Source: Haemophilus massiliensis
GTDB taxonomy: Bacteria > Pseudomonadota > Gammaproteobacteria > Enterobacterales > Pasteurellaceae
Reading direction: 5' to 3'
DNA length: 51,582 bases
Assembly (NCBI GenBank): GCA_000752995.2
Contig: LM994635.1
Span: 58,088-109,669 of the forward strand
In this document: positions 37,423 through 47,377 of the stretch, piece by piece
Layout: every line of letters begins with the position of its first letter
Numbering within the stretch: the first letter of the stretch is position 1
Program-made: the position numbers and the translations under genes
The notes under the pieces: generated by a model
The model's input: only the letters and a program-made list of their open reading frames with translations
Told to the model about the DNA's origin: nothing
The model's database searches: none

Positions 37423-40218
37423 ATGAAACAAAACAACCCAATTAGTGAATGGTTAGCTTCCAGCGCACTTGGCGGCGCGAACCAGTCTTATGTGGAACAG
37501 CTTTATGAGGATTATCTCCAAGATCCGGATTCCGTCGATGAAAGCTGGCAACAAATCTTTAATTCTCTTCCAAAATCAACCGCACTTGAACAACCTCACT
37601 CCCCGGTCCGTGACTATTTTAAACGGCTGGCGCGCGATAAATCGCAAAACGGCGCAACAGTTATTGACCCGAACGTCAGCGCCAGACTGGTTAAAGTTTT
37701 GCAATGGGTGAACGGACACCGTAACCGCGGTCATCTGCATGCGGATCTCGATCCGCTTAAACTCTGGCAGCGGATGGACGCGCCGACACTAGACTATAAA
37801 TTTTACGGTTTTACCGATGCGGATCTGGACGAAGAATTCGATATCGGCGGCTATGTATATAATAAAGACAAAATCAGTCTACGTGATCTTGCTTATGCCC
37901 TGAAAAATACCTATTGCAGCACCATTGGGCTGGAATTTATGCACGTCAATGATCTAGAAGCGCGTACTTGGTTGCAGAGCAAACTTGAAAATCTGTTGAA
38001 TAAACCGCTGTTTAAAAAAGAAGAACAGCTCACGTTTTTGCAGGAGCTGACTGCCGCGGACGGATTAGAGCGTTATCTCGGCGCCAAATTCCCCGGCGCG
38101 AAACGCTTTTCTTTAGAGGGTAGCGATGCGTTTATTCTGTTAATGAAAGAAATTATCCGTCATGGTGGGCGTAACGGTATCAACGAGATCGTGATGGGGA
38201 TGGCGCACCGCGGACGGTTGAATATGCTGGTCAATGTGCTGGGCAAAAAACCGGCGGAGCTGTTTGATGAGTTTGCCGGCAAACATCATGGCAACGGTAC
38301 CGGCGATGTGAAATATCATCAGGGCTTTTCCTCGGATTTCATGACCGATAACGGCATTGTACATTTGGTGTTGGCGTTTAATCCGTCGCATTTAGAGATC
38401 GTCAATCCGGTCGTGCTCGGTTCGGTGCGCGCGCGCCAAAACCGGATTGCGGACAACGAACGCAGCAAAGTGTTGCCGATTACGGTACATGGCGATTCCG
38501 CGCTGGCAGGACAGGGGGTGGTACAGGAAACCCTGAACATGTCGGCAACCCGCGGTTATTCCGTTGGCGGTACGATTCGGGTGGTGATCAACAATCAAAT
38601 CGGCTTTACTACATCTAACCCGCATGATACCCGCTCCACCGAATACTGTACCGATATTGCGAAAATGATCGAAGCGCCGATAATTCATGTCAACGGCGAT
38701 GATCCGGAAGCGGTAGCTTATGCGGCGCGTATGGCGGTGGAATTCCGGGTTAAATTTAAACGTGATATTTTTATCGATCTGATCTCTTATCGACGCCACG
38801 GGCATAATGAAGCGGACGAACCGTCGGTGACTCAGCCGGTGATGTATGAAAAAGTCAAACGGCACCCGACCCCGCGTAAAGTCTATGCCGATCGTCTGAT
38901 TGCCGACGGAGTGGTTGACGAAGAATATGTAACGGAGCTGGTCAATAATTATCGTGATGCTTTGGATAACGGCGATTGTGTGGTGTCGGAATGGCGTGAA
39001 ATGGATATGGAGGCGATGGACTGGACAACCTTCCTCAGTCAGGAATGGACGGAATATGAAAGCAGTATTGATGCTCAGCGCTTTGACGGGTTGGCGAATA
39101 AAGTCTGCGAATATCCGTCTACTCATCCGCTGCACGCCCGAGTGAAGAAAATTTATGATGATCGCCGATTAATGGCAAACGGCGAAAAACCGTTTGACTG
39201 GGGCATGGCGGAAACCATGGCTTATGCGACCTTGTTGGATGAAGGCTACAATGTGCGTTTGTCCGGGGAGGATTGCGGACGCGGTACGTTCTTCCATCGG
39301 CATGCGGTATTGCACAGCCAGAAAGACGGTACCTTATATATTCCGTTAACTCAGCTGCACGGTCAGCAAGGGCATTTTGAAGTTTGGGATTCCGTGCTGT
39401 CGGAAGAAGCGGTGCTGGCTTATGAATACGGTTATGCTACCGCGACCCCGCGCACCTTAACCCTGTGGGAAGCGCAATTCGGTGATTTCGCCAACGTGGC
39501 GCAGGTGGTGATGGATCAGTTTATCAGTTCGGGCGAGCAGAAATGGGGCAGAATGTGCGGGTTGGTGATGCTATTGCCGCACGGTTATGAAGGGCAGGGA
39601 CCGGAACATTCTTCTGCCCGTCTGGAGCGTTATTTACAGCTTTGTGCACAGCAGAATATGCAGGTCTGCGTGCCTTCGACACCGGCACAGATTTATCATT
39701 TATTGCGCCGTCAAATGTTACGCAAAGTGCGTCGCCCGCTAGTGGTGATTACACCGAAATCCTTATTGCGGCATCCGTTGGCGGTTTCGACCAAAGAAGA
39801 ACTGGTGCAGGGTAAATACCGGAATGTTATCGGCGAGATAGATGTGCTTAATCCGAAAAAGGTCAGACGGGTCGTACTGTGTGCCGGCAAGGTATATTAT
39901 GATCTGTTGGAACAGCGCCGTAAAAATCAGCAGACTGATGTGGCGATTATCCGGGTCGAGCAGCTTTATCCTTATCCGCACGAAGAAATGAAAGCTGCAT
40001 TGGCGCCTTATAACCATGTCACGGATTATGTCTGGTGTCAGGAAGAACCATTAAATCAGGGCGCGTGGTATTGCAGTCAGCATAACTTTGTGACATCGTT
40101 GCCAGAGGCGGGCAAATTGCGTTATGTTGGACGCCCGGCTTCCGCGTCGCCGGCAGTCGGCTATATGTCCCTGCATAATGAACAACAACAGGCTTTAGTG
40201 ACTGAAGCACTGGCTTAA
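37423..40218 (+). CDS. sucA: 2-Oxoglutarate dehydrogenase E1 component
   Basis: Thiamine-diphosphate-dependent decarboxylase subunit of the 2-oxoglutarate dehydrogenase complex. The start at 37423 follows AGGTGG by six bases; an in-frame GTG lies at 37414. The 931 residues match E. coli (933). Motifs include the N-terminal SNQSYVEQLYEDYLQDP-like segment for E2 binding, MGMAHRGRLNMLVN, HGDSALAGQGVVQE, HGHNEADEP and the TPP-fold pyrimidine region EAQFGDFAN. It heads sucABCD. One uptake signal is at 37579-37587. Confidence 0.97.
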   Translation: MKQNNPISEWLASSALGGANQSYVEQLYEDYLQDPDSVDESWQQIFNSLPKSTALEQPHSPVRDYFKRLARDKSQNGATVIDPNVSARLVKVLQWVNGHRNRGHLHADLDPLKLWQRMDAPTLDYKFYGFTDADLDEEFDIGGYVYNKDKISLRDLAYALKNTYCSTIGLEFMHVNDLEARTWLQSKLENLLNKPLFKKEEQLTFLQELTAADGLERYLGAKFPGAKRFSLEGSDAFILLMKEIIRHGGRNGINEIVMGMAHRGRLNMLVNVLGKKPAELFDEFAGKHHGNGTGDVKYHQGFSSDFMTDNGIVHLVLAFNPSHLEIVNPVVLGSVRARQNRIADNERSKVLPITVHGDSALAGQGVVQETLNMSATRGYSVGGTIRVVINNQIGFTTSNPHDTRSTEYCTDIAKMIEAPIIHVNGDDPEAVAYAARMAVEFRVKFKRDIFIDLISYRRHGHNEADEPSVTQPVMYEKVKRHPTPRKVYADRLIADGVVDEEYVTELVNNYRDALDNGDCVVSEWREMDMEAMDWTTFLSQEWTEYESSIDAQRFDGLANKVCEYPSTHPLHARVKKIYDDRRLMANGEKPFDWGMAETMAYATLLDEGYNVRLSGEDCGRGTFFHRHAVLHSQKDGTLYIPLTQLHGQQGHFEVWDSVLSEEAVLAYEYGYATATPRTLTLWEAQFGDFANVAQVVMDQFISSGEQKWGRMCGLVMLLPHGYEGQGPEHSSARLERYLQLCAQQNMQVCVPSTPAQIYHLLRRQMLRKVRRPLVVITPKSLLRHPLAVSTKEELVQGKYRNVIGEIDVLNPKKVRRVVLCAGKVYYDLLEQRRKNQQTDVAIIRVEQLYPYPHEEMKAALAPYNHVTDYVWCQEEPLNQGAWYCSQHNFVTSLPEAGKLRYVGRPASASPAVGYMSLHNEQQQALVTEALA

Positions 40219-40224
40219 CTGATA

Positions 40225-40251
40225 AAAGCGCGGTAAAAATCACCGCACTTT
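40225..40251 (+). other. Hairpin between sucA and sucB, degenerate uptake-signal pair
   Basis: AAAGCGCGGT (40225-40234) faces ACCGCACTTT (40242-40251); one arm deviates by a single base from the uptake signal. It lies in the 64-bp gap and lacks a T run, so it is more likely an RNA-processing or weak attenuation element than a full terminator. Confidence 0.6.
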
Positions 40252-40282
40252 CGCGAGAAACGTCAACAAGAAGGAACAGAAT

Positions 40283-41512
40283 ATGAGCGATTTTGAGATT
40301 ATTACCCCCGATTTACCCGAGTCTGTGGCGGATGCTACCGTGGTGACATGGCATAAAAAAGTCGGCGATACCATTAAACGCGATGAGATTCTGGTTGAAA
40401 TCGAAACGGATAAAGTCGTGCTGGAAGTTCCGGCGGCGGCAGACGGTGTGTTGGAAAGTATTCTGCAACCGGAAGGTGCGACGGTGGTGAGTAAACAGTT
40501 GTTAGGCAAAGTATCGGCGCGAGCAGTTGCCGGCGGAGTAACGAAAGATACCGTTCAAAACATAGAAAAAACACCGGCGGATCGCTATGCCGCGACACTG
40601 ACTTCTGAACCGACCAACAGCGATGCGGTCAGCCCCGGCGTGCGCCGTTTACTGGCAGAGCATGAATTGAATGCGGAAGATATCAAAGGCAGCGGTGTCG
40701 GCGGTCGTCTCACCCGCGAGGATGTCGAACGAGCAATCGCGCAGAAAGCCACGCAGCAGCAGAAATCGGCAGTCGTGCCGGCGCTGGCGGAATCTGCCGT
40801 AACGCTTGCTCAGCGAGATGAAAAACGGGTACCGATGACCCGACTGCGTAAACGCATTGCAGAACGCCTATTGGAAGCGAAAAATACCACCGCCATGTTG
40901 ACTACATTTAATGAAGTGGATATGCAGCCGATTATGAAATTACGCAAAACCTACGGCGAAAAATTTGAGAAACAGCACGCTACCCGTTTAGGTTTTATGT
41001 CTTTTTATATTAAAGCCGTAGTGGAAGCGCTCAAGCGTTATCCGGAAGTCAATGCCTCTATTGACGGCGATGATGTGGTTTATCACAATTATTTCGATAT
41101 CAGTATTGCGGTGTCCACACCGCGCGGTTTGGTCACGCCGGTATTGCGCGACTGCGATAAGTTAAGCATGGCGGATATTGAAAAAGCAATTAAAGTGTTG
41201 GCGGAAAAAGGGCGTGACGGCAAGCTCACGGTAGATGATTTGACCGGCGGCAATTTCACCATTACCAACGGCGGTGTATTCGGTTCTTTAATGTCCACTC
41301 CGATTATTAATCCGCCGCAGAGCGCCATTTTAGGCATGCACGCGATTAAAGAACGCCCGGTGGCAATCGATGGTCAGGTGGTGATTCGCCCGATGATGTA
41401 TCTGGCGCTTTCTTACGATCACCGGTTAATCGACGGACGTGAAAGCGTCGGCTTTCTGCTGACGATAAAAGAATTGCTGGAAGACCCGACCCGTCTGCTA
41501 CTGGAAATTTGA
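40283..41512 (+). CDS. sucB: Dihydrolipoyl succinyltransferase (E2)
   Basis: Core acyltransferase of the 2-oxoglutarate dehydrogenase complex. The 409 residues hold one lipoyl domain with lipoyl lysine K44 in [11 protein letters not shown], a peripheral-subunit-binding domain (about 115-150; [14 protein letters not shown] and [10 protein letters not shown]), and the catalytic domain ending with [17 protein letters not shown], whose histidine is catalytic. AAGGAAC precedes the ATG. The E3 gene lpd is not in the window. Confidence 0.97.
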   Translation: MSDFEIITPDLPESVADATVVTWHKKVGDTIKRDEILVEIETDKVVLEVPAAADGVLESILQPEGATVVSKQLLGKVSARAVAGGVTKDTVQNIEKTPADRYAATLTSEPTNSDAVSPGVRRLLAEHELNAEDIKGSGVGGRLTREDVERAIAQKATQQQKSAVVPALAESAVTLAQRDEKRVPMTRLRKRIAERLLEAKNTTAMLTTFNEVDMQPIMKLRKTYGEKFEKQHATRLGFMSFYIKAVVEALKRYPEVNASIDGDDVVYHNYFDISIAVSTPRGLVTPVLRDCDKLSMADIEKAIKVLAEKGRDGKLTVDDLTGGNFTITNGGVFGSLMSTPIINPPQSAILGMHAIKERPVAIDGQVVIRPMMYLALSYDHRLIDGRESVGFLLTIKELLEDPTRLLLEI

Positions 41513-41620
41513 TGTTGCCGACCGGTTTTGACTTGCCGGCAGAAAAATATGCGTTGAGCTCTCCGTTTTACGCTTCATTAAATATGCAAATATAGACAAC
41601 ATTTAGGTTAAAGGATAACA

Positions 41621-42787
41621 ATGAACTTACACGAATACCAAAGTAAACAACTCTTTGCGCAGTACGGTTTGCCGGTAAGCGAAGGTTATATCTGTAAAAA
41701 TACGGCACAGGCGCTGAAGGCCATCGAAAAATTAGGCGCTGCGCCATGGGTTGCGAAATGTCAGGTACATGCCGGCGGTCGCGGCAAAGCGGGCGGCGTG
41801 CAGCTATTGAAGTCCGAACAGGAAGTGCGGTCGTTTTTTGAGACATTTTTGGGCAAACGGTTGGTGACGTTTCAAACCGATGCCGAGGGACAACCGGTCA
41901 ACAGCATTTATCTTGAACCTGTGGTAGCGATTGAAAAAGAGCTGTATTTAAGTGCGGTGGTGGATCGCAGTTCACAGCGCATTGTGTTTATGGCGTCAAC
42001 GGAAGGCGGTGTCGATATTGAGGAAGTGGCGGAAAAAACACCGCACTTGGTACATAAAATCTTAATCGATCCACTGGTCGGCGCAATGCCATATCAAGGG
42101 CGGGAACTGGCATTTAAACTGGGGTTAAACGGGGCGCAAATCAAACAATTTACCCACATGTTCTGTCAATTGGGGCGTTTATTTAGCGAGAAGGATTTAG
42201 CGTTGCTGGAAATCAATCCGCTGGTAATCCTGCGAGGCGGCGAGCTGCATTGTTTGGATGCGAAAATTGTGGTGGACGGCAATGCGCTGTTCCGTCATCC
42301 AGATTTGCTGGCGATGCGTGATTTAACACAGGAAGACCCGCGAGAAGCGGCGGCGGAAGAATGGAATCTGAATTATGTGGCGTTAAAAGGCAATATCGGC
42401 TGTATGGTTAACGGCGCTGGGCTAGCGATGGGCACCATGGATATTGTTAAGCTGCACGGCGGCGAACCGGCGAATTTTTTGGATGTGGGCGGCGGTGCAA
42501 CCAAAGAGCGGGTAGCCGAAGCCTTTAAGATCATTTTGAGCGATCGGTCGGTAAAAGCCATTTTAGTTAATATTTTCGGCGGCATTGTGCGCTGCGATCT
42601 GATTGCTGAAGGCGTGATAGCCGCGGTCAATGAGGTGGGCGTCGGCGTACCGGTGGTTGTGCGTCTGGAAGGCACCAACGCCGGACTGGGACGTGAGATT
42701 TTGGCAAAAAGCGGACTAAATATTATGGCGGCGCAAAGTTTACAGGATGCTGCGCTGCAAGTGGTGAATGCGGCGGCGGGAGTGTAA
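41621..42787 (+). CDS. sucC: Succinyl-CoA synthetase beta subunit
   Basis: ATP-grasp subunit of succinyl-CoA synthetase, which makes ATP while converting succinyl-CoA to succinate. The 388 residues match the family. Motifs: [50 protein letters not shown] and [20 protein letters not shown] precedes the ATG. Three uptake signals lie within about 225 bp (41823, 41950, 42040). sucD starts two bases after the stop. Confidence 0.97.
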   Translation: MNLHEYQSKQLFAQYGLPVSEGYICKNTAQALKAIEKLGAAPWVAKCQVHAGGRGKAGGVQLLKSEQEVRSFFETFLGKRLVTFQTDAEGQPVNSIYLEPVVAIEKELYLSAVVDRSSQRIVFMASTEGGVDIEEVAEKTPHLVHKILIDPLVGAMPYQGRELAFKLGLNGAQIKQFTHMFCQLGRLFSEKDLALLEINPLVILRGGELHCLDAKIVVDGNALFRHPDLLAMRDLTQEDPREAAAEEWNLNYVALKGNIGCMVNGAGLAMGTMDIVKLHGGEPANFLDVGGGATKERVAEAFKIILSDRSVKAILVNIFGGIVRCDLIAEGVIAAVNEVGVGVPVVVRLEGTNAGLGREILAKSGLNIMAAQSLQDAALQVVNAAAGV

Positions 42788-42789
42788 CG

Positions 42790-43659
42790 ATGTCAATTTT
42801 GATTAATAAAGATACGAAAGTGATTTGTCAGGGATTTACCGGTGGACAAGGGACATTCCATTCCGAACAGGCGCTTGCTTACGGTACGCAGTTGGTGGGC
42901 GGTGTTTCACCGGGCAAAGGCGGCACAACTCACTTGGGACTGCCGGTTTTTGACACTGTGCGCCAGGCGGTAGAACACACCGGTGCGACAGCAACGGTGA
43001 TTTATGTACCGGCACCGTTTTGTAAAGATGCCGTGCTTGAAGCCATTGACGCCGGGCTGCAATTGATCGTTTGTATTACCGAGGGCATTCCGACACTGGA
43101 TATGCTTCAGATTAAGCATAAACTCAAACAATGCGACGATGTGGTGATGATCGGGCCGAACTGTCCGGGCGTGATTACGCCAGAGGAATGTAAAATCGGC
43201 ATTATGCCGGGCAATATTCACCGAAAAGGACGTGTCGGTATTGTGTCGCGTTCCGGCACGTTAACTTATGAGGCGGTTAAACAAATTACCGATGAAGGAC
43301 TTGGACAGTCAACCTGCGTGGGCATTGGCGGTGATCCGATTCCGGGCTCGAATTTTATTGATATATTAAAGCGGTTCCAGCAGGATCCGGAAACCGATGC
43401 CATTGTGATGATCGGCGAAATCGGCGGTTCGGCAGAAGAAGAAGCGGCGGCATTTATTCAATCCCATATCAGCAAACCGGTAGTCGGCTATATCGCCGGT
43501 ATTACCGCGCCGAAAGGCAAACGAATGGGGCATGCCGGCGCGATTATCAGCGGTGGTAAAGGAACGGCGGAAGAAAAAATCGCCGCATTGGAGGCGGCAG
43601 GCGTAACAACGGTGCGTAGTCTGGCAGAAATCGGTGCGGCGTTAAAAAGTATATTGTAA
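42790..43659 (+). CDS. sucD: Succinyl-CoA synthetase alpha subunit
   Basis: CoA-binding subunit carrying the phosphohistidine. The 289 residues start [20 protein letters not shown] (CoA-binding Rossmann fold). They include [21 protein letters not shown] and the active-site H248 in [11 protein letters not shown]. It is coupled to sucC with a 2-bp gap and is the last suc gene; a strong terminator follows 21 bp downstream. Confidence 0.98.
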   Translation: MSILINKDTKVICQGFTGGQGTFHSEQALAYGTQLVGGVSPGKGGTTHLGLPVFDTVRQAVEHTGATATVIYVPAPFCKDAVLEAIDAGLQLIVCITEGIPTLDMLQIKHKLKQCDDVVMIGPNCPGVITPEECKIGIMPGNIHRKGRVGIVSRSGTLTYEAVKQITDEGLGQSTCVGIGGDPIPGSNFIDILKRFQQDPETDAIVMIGEIGGSAEEEAAAFIQSHISKPVVGYIAGITAPKGKRMGHAGAIISGGKGTAEEKIAALEAAGVTTVRSLAEIGAALKSIL

Positions 43660-43680
43660 GTAGAATCAGAGGGTTCTTAA

Positions 43681-43728
43681 AAGTGCGGTCGGATTTAACG
43701 AGGTTTTAAATCCGCCGCACTTATTTTT
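43681..43728 (+). terminator. Terminator of sucABCD
   Basis: Seventeen-pair stem with one bulged T: 43681-43698 (AAGTGCGGTCGGATTTAA) with 43706-43722, then TATTTTTT. One arm is an intact uptake signal; the other has GCCGCACTT. Confidence 0.92.
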
Positions 43729-43827
43729 TGCGAGCAAGATCAAATTATGTCGTTTTGAACTTTGAACGGATAAAATTATCGGTGCTATAATCGTTTTAGC
43801 AATTTCAGACATTTGAAAGGAGTTAAT

Positions 43828-44817
43828 GTGAAATTAGATGAGCTTGCAAAACTTGCCGGCGTTTCGCGTACAACGGTGAGTTATGTGGTTAACGGCAAGG
43901 CGAAACAATATCGCGTCAGTGATAAAACCATTGAAAAAGTTCAGGCGTTAATTAAAAAACATCAGTTCAAACCTAATGCGATGGCGGCGGGATTGCGTGC
44001 AGGGAAAAGCAACACAATCGGTTTGATTATTCCCGATTTTGAGAATATCAGTTATGCCAAAATCGCCAATCAGTTAGAGAATAAATTCCGTGAAAAAGGT
44101 TATCAGCTCTTGATTGCCTGCACTAATGATCACCCGGAAAATGAAATTGACTGTGCCAAACATTTGTTTCAGCGGCAGGTGGATGCGCTGATTGTATCTA
44201 CCGCCTTACCGGCAAACACCCGTTTTTATCAGGACAACCACATCCCGGTTTTCGGTTTTGATCGACGGATTGCCTCCGACGGAGTGATCAACGTATTAAC
44301 CGACGATGAACATGACGCTTACCGTCTGGCGCAAAATTTATTGCAGCAACAGCAATATCGGCGCATTTTGTTTTTCGGCGCTTTACCGGAATTGCCGACC
44401 AGCCAGGAACGTGAACGAGGTTTTCGTAACGCATTGCGTGAAAAAACAGATATAACCGTTGAACTGCTGTATGCCGCGCAATTCCACAAAGCGGCAGCGG
44501 CTGAGGCATTTGCTCGCTGGCTGGCGCAAAATCCGCTGCCGGATGCGTTGTTTGTCACCTCTCTGACCTTGCTGCAAGGTGTTTTTCAGGTTTTATTACA
44601 GCAGAAAAAAGCGATACCGAAACAGCTGGTGATTGCGACTTTCGGTGATCACGATATGTTGGAAGTGCTGGAAAACCCGGTGGTCTGCGCAGTGCAGGAT
44701 CATCAGCAAATCGTGCAATCTTTATTAAATCTGGTGCTGCATAAATTACACCATAAGAAAATGGACATGCAGCAAACCGTGATTTTACGCGATATTATGT
44801 ATCATCATTACAGGTAG
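43828..44817 (+). CDS. cra: LacI-family regulator Cra/FruR
   Basis: DNA-binding regulator of carbon flow; in E. coli it responds to fructose 1-phosphate. I start at the GTG at 43828: AAGGAG lies six bases upstream, and the product then begins MKLDELAKLAGVSRTTVSYV, aligning exactly with E. coli Cra. The 329 residues comprise the helix-turn-helix and hinge (1-60; NGKAKQYRVSDKTIEKV), then a periplasmic-binding-like sugar domain with LIACTNDHPENE and QRQVDALIVST. No fru genes adjoin. Its stop is one base from the convergent sanA stop. Confidence 0.94.
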   Translation: MKLDELAKLAGVSRTTVSYVVNGKAKQYRVSDKTIEKVQALIKKHQFKPNAMAAGLRAGKSNTIGLIIPDFENISYAKIANQLENKFREKGYQLLIACTNDHPENEIDCAKHLFQRQVDALIVSTALPANTRFYQDNHIPVFGFDRRIASDGVINVLTDDEHDAYRLAQNLLQQQQYRRILFFGALPELPTSQERERGFRNALREKTDITVELLYAAQFHKAAAAEAFARWLAQNPLPDALFVTSLTLLQGVFQVLLQQKKAIPKQLVIATFGDHDMLEVLENPVVCAVQDHQQIVQSLLNLVLHKLHHKKMDMQQTVILRDIMYHHYR

Positions 44818-44818
44818 A

Positions 44819-45523
44819 CTAATTGAGCGGAATCGTTACCGGCGGTGGCAAGGGTTCGGGTTTGCCTAGAAAGTGCGGTTCTTTTTCGATTAAAAGATCC
44901 CATACCGCTTGTAAGCGGGCAAAAAATTCACGTATGCGCACGAAGGTGTAGCCCGACGGGTATTCCGCAGCGAAACAGATTGCGTCAATATTGTGATATT
45001 TGGCGATAAACAGAGCGCGTTCGCAGTGAAATTTCTGGGTAATAATCGTAATGGAATGCGCTTTAAAGACCTGATCGGCGCGGATTACGGAATCCAGCGT
45101 GCGGAATCCAGCGTAATCCATATACATAAAAGCTTCCGGAATGCCCATTTTTCTCAGATCCTTATACATGGTGCGCGGTTCATTATATTCCACTGTGCGG
45201 TTATCACCGCTGAGCAGCAGATAATCGACTTTCTTTGCTTTGAACAGTTCATCTGCCGCCAATAGGCGATTGGAATAAAACAAATTCGGGGTGTTTTTGG
45301 CAAAATATTTTGCTGTTCCCAGCAGCAACCCGTAGGGGCGGTTCGGTATACTGGCAACGTCGGTATAAATGCCCTGACGCACATAAAAACCAATTGCCTG
45401 ATCAATCAAAATCAGCACAAAAATGCAGAGAAACAGCGCAGACATGCAGTAACGCAGGCATTTGTGTAAAAATGTCTTAACGCGTTCGCTGTGCAACATA
45501 GTTATCTGTGTTTGTTTAGTCAT
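44819..45523 (-). CDS. sanA: SanA-like DUF218 membrane protein
   Basis: Single-pass inner-membrane protein with a periplasmic DUF218 domain; E. coli SanA affects vancomycin exclusion at high temperature. The 234 residues have one helix near 28-48, then LLLGTAKY, NLFYSNRLLAADEL, DYLLLSGDNR, AGFRTLDSVIRA and ITQKFHCERALFIA, all DUF218 signatures. The start is unsure (ATG 45523 or 45499; no good ribosome site for either). Confidence 0.9.
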   Translation of the reverse strand: MTKQTQITMLHSERVKTFLHKCLRYCMSALFLCIFVLILIDQAIGFYVRQGIYTDVASIPNRPYGLLLGTAKYFAKNTPNLFYSNRLLAADELFKAKKVDYLLLSGDNRTVEYNEPRTMYKDLRKMGIPEAFMYMDYAGFRTLDSVIRADQVFKAHSITIITQKFHCERALFIAKYHNIDAICFAAEYPSGYTFVRIREFFARLQAVWDLLIEKEPHFLGKPEPLPPPVTIPLN

Positions 45524-45621
45524 ACGCTGATTTTATCGCAATTTAATTGCCTGTCAAAATAATGAAAAATAGCTATAAATTTAAGAGTTAAATCGGTCAG
45601 CGATGAGATTTTCGGTGGCTA

Positions 45622-45645
45622 AAACGTCTAGAAGTTTAGACGTCT
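45622..45645 (+). promoter_or_regulatory. MetJ operator, three tandem met boxes
   Basis: Consecutive 8-bp boxes AAACGTCT, AGAAGTTT and AGACGTCT match the AGACGTCT consensus; the third is perfect. They lie directly upstream of TTGACA at 45654-45659, a -35 element for metX (the -10 near 45677 is weak). Repression by MetJ with S-adenosylmethionine is expected. Confidence 0.88.
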
Positions 45646-45738
45646 AAAATTTCTTGACAACACCCGACGGTAGCGGTAGTTTATGCAGCAGGAACCGGCG
45701 CATGGAGCTGTCGGGTTAGATCGTTTACGGAATAGGCA

Positions 45739-46818
45739 ATGACAGTACAAAAAGTAACACTTTTTACCGAACAGCCTCTCACTTTAACCTTGGGCGGGCA
45801 GCTGGAGCAAATTGACATTGCTTATCAGACATACGGAACATTAAATGCAGATAGAAATAATGCGGTTTTGATTTGTCATGCCCTGACCGGCGATGCCGAA
45901 CCTTATTTTGAGGATAAATCCCAAACCGGCTGGTGGCAGAATTTTATGGGCGCCGGGCTTGCGCTGGATACCGAGCGTTATTATTTTATTTGTTCCAATG
46001 TGCTGGGCGGTTGTAAGGGGTCTACCGGTCCCGCGTCGTTGAATCCCGCCACACAAAAACCTTACGGCAGTCAGTTTCCGCATATCGTGGTGCAGGATTT
46101 AGTCAAAGTACAAAAAGCCTTGTTGGATCAGCTGAATATTTCGCATCTGCATGCAGTAATTGGCGGCTCATTCGGCGGCATGCAAGCGACCCAGTGGGCG
46201 ATCGATTATCCGGATTTTGTCAGTAATGTGATTAATTTGTGTTCTTCCCTTTATTTCAGCGCGGAAGCCATTGGGTTTAACCATGTGATGCGGCAAGCCG
46301 TCATCAATGATCCGAATTTTAATCAGGGTGATTATTATGACGGCGAACCGCCGCTGAAAGGGTTGTCTATCGCACGTATGCTCGGTATGTTGACCTATCG
46401 CACGGATATTCAGTTAGCCAAGGCTTTCGGACGGGCGACCAAAACGGAGGGCGAATTCTGGGGTGATTATTTTCAGGTGGAATCTTATCTGAGCTATCAA
46501 GGCAAGAAATTTCTCGACCGTTTTGACGCCAATACTTATCTGCATTTACTGCGTGCGCTGGATTTATATGATCCGGCGGTAGGATATGCGGATATTAAAA
46601 CCGCACTTTCACGAATCAAAGCGCGTTATACGCTGGTGGCGGTCACCAATGATCAGCTGTTTAAAATCGTGGATTTACGTAAAAGCAAAGCGCTGTTGGA
46701 ACAATACGGCGTTAATCTGAATTATCATGAATTTCCTTCTGATTACGGTCATGATGCTTTTCTGGTGGATTATGATTTTTTTGAACCGCGGATCCGCTCA
46801 GGACTGGAGATTGCGTGA
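45739..46818 (+). CDS. metX: Homoserine O-acetyltransferase
   Basis: Alpha/beta hydrolase-fold enzyme that acetylates homoserine with acetyl-CoA, the first committed methionine step in organisms using the O-acetyl route. The 359 residues include the nucleophile S144 in [10 protein letters not shown], the oxyanion region CHALTGDAE, and a C-terminal HD pair with H338 in [10 protein letters not shown]. MetJ boxes upstream show methionine control. The gene is monocistronic and ends before a bidirectional hairpin shared with folK. Confidence 0.96.
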   Translation: MTVQKVTLFTEQPLTLTLGGQLEQIDIAYQTYGTLNADRNNAVLICHALTGDAEPYFEDKSQTGWWQNFMGAGLALDTERYYFICSNVLGGCKGSTGPASLNPATQKPYGSQFPHIVVQDLVKVQKALLDQLNISHLHAVIGGSFGGMQATQWAIDYPDFVSNVINLCSSLYFSAEAIGFNHVMRQAVINDPNFNQGDYYDGEPPLKGLSIARMLGMLTYRTDIQLAKAFGRATKTEGEFWGDYFQVESYLSYQGKKFLDRFDANTYLHLLRALDLYDPAVGYADIKTALSRIKARYTLVAVTNDQLFKIVDLRKSKALLEQYGVNLNYHEFPSDYGHDAFLVDYDFFEPRIRSGLEIA

Positions 46819-46877
46819 GATATCGGCATCACGAAATGGGAAACTCAACGAAGACAACGGATATGCAGTGTAAAAAT

Positions 46878-46905
46878 AAATGACCGAAGTGCGGTCATTT
46901 TTTGA
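46878..46905. terminator. Bidirectional terminator overlapping the folK stop codon
   Basis: AAATGACCG (46878-46886) pairs with CGGTCATTT (46892-46900) around AAGTG. T-rich tails occur on both strands. The hairpin includes the folK stop codon (46895-46897) and an uptake signal (46887-46895). Confidence 0.88.
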
Positions 46906-47377
46906 TAATTTTCATTTGATGATTGGCAAAAGGTTGCTGTAAATCCGCCAGCTTTTCTCCCGTCGGCAATACCAAGTGCGGTGCGATTTCATATAACGGA
47001 ACCAGCACGAATTCGCGCTTTTTCATATCATAATGAGGCACGGTCAAACGCGCATGTTGGATGATTTCATCGGCGTACAGCAAAATATCCAGATCCAGCG
47101 TTCTTTCCCCCCAACGACGTAAACGCACTCTGCCTTGTCGATTTTCGATCTGTTGCAGCTGATCCAATAAATCCAGCGGCGCGAGGGTTGTTTGTAGTGC
47201 AGCGACAGCGTTGACGTAATCAGGTTGATCCTGTGGACCCAGCGGGTGGCTGCGGTAAAAGGAACTTACCGCGCTTAGCTTAGAATCGGGCAGCGCCGCC
47301 AAGGCGGTTAAGGCGGCATTCAGTTGCTGCACCGGGTCGTTTAAATTGCTGCCTAAGGCGATGTAAACGGTTTTCAT
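46895..47377 (-). CDS. folK: Dihydropterin pyrophosphokinase (HPPK)
   Basis: Transfers pyrophosphate from ATP to 6-hydroxymethyl-dihydropterin in folate synthesis. The 160 residues match HPPK. Motifs: YIALGSNLNDP, SSFYRSHPLGPQDQPDYVNAV, and RWGERTLDLDILLY containing the metal-binding DLD. It starts 4 bp inside the pcnB stop, the pcnB-folK coupling known from E. coli. An extra uptake signal lies at 46974-46982. Confidence 0.97.
   Translation of the reverse strand: MKTVYIALGSNLNDPVQQLNAALTALAALPDSKLSAVSSFYRSHPLGPQDQPDYVNAVAALQTTLAPLDLLDQLQQIENRQGRVRLRRWGERTLDLDILLYADEIIQHARLTVPHYDMKKREFVLVPLYEIAPHLVLPTGEKLADLQQPFANHQMKIIKK

Noticed and set aside
38392..39135. 247-codon open frame antisense to sucA
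   Set aside because: Lies wholly inside the conserved sucA gene. Its composition (many His, Arg, Ile, Phe) is what an antisense shadow of that gene gives.
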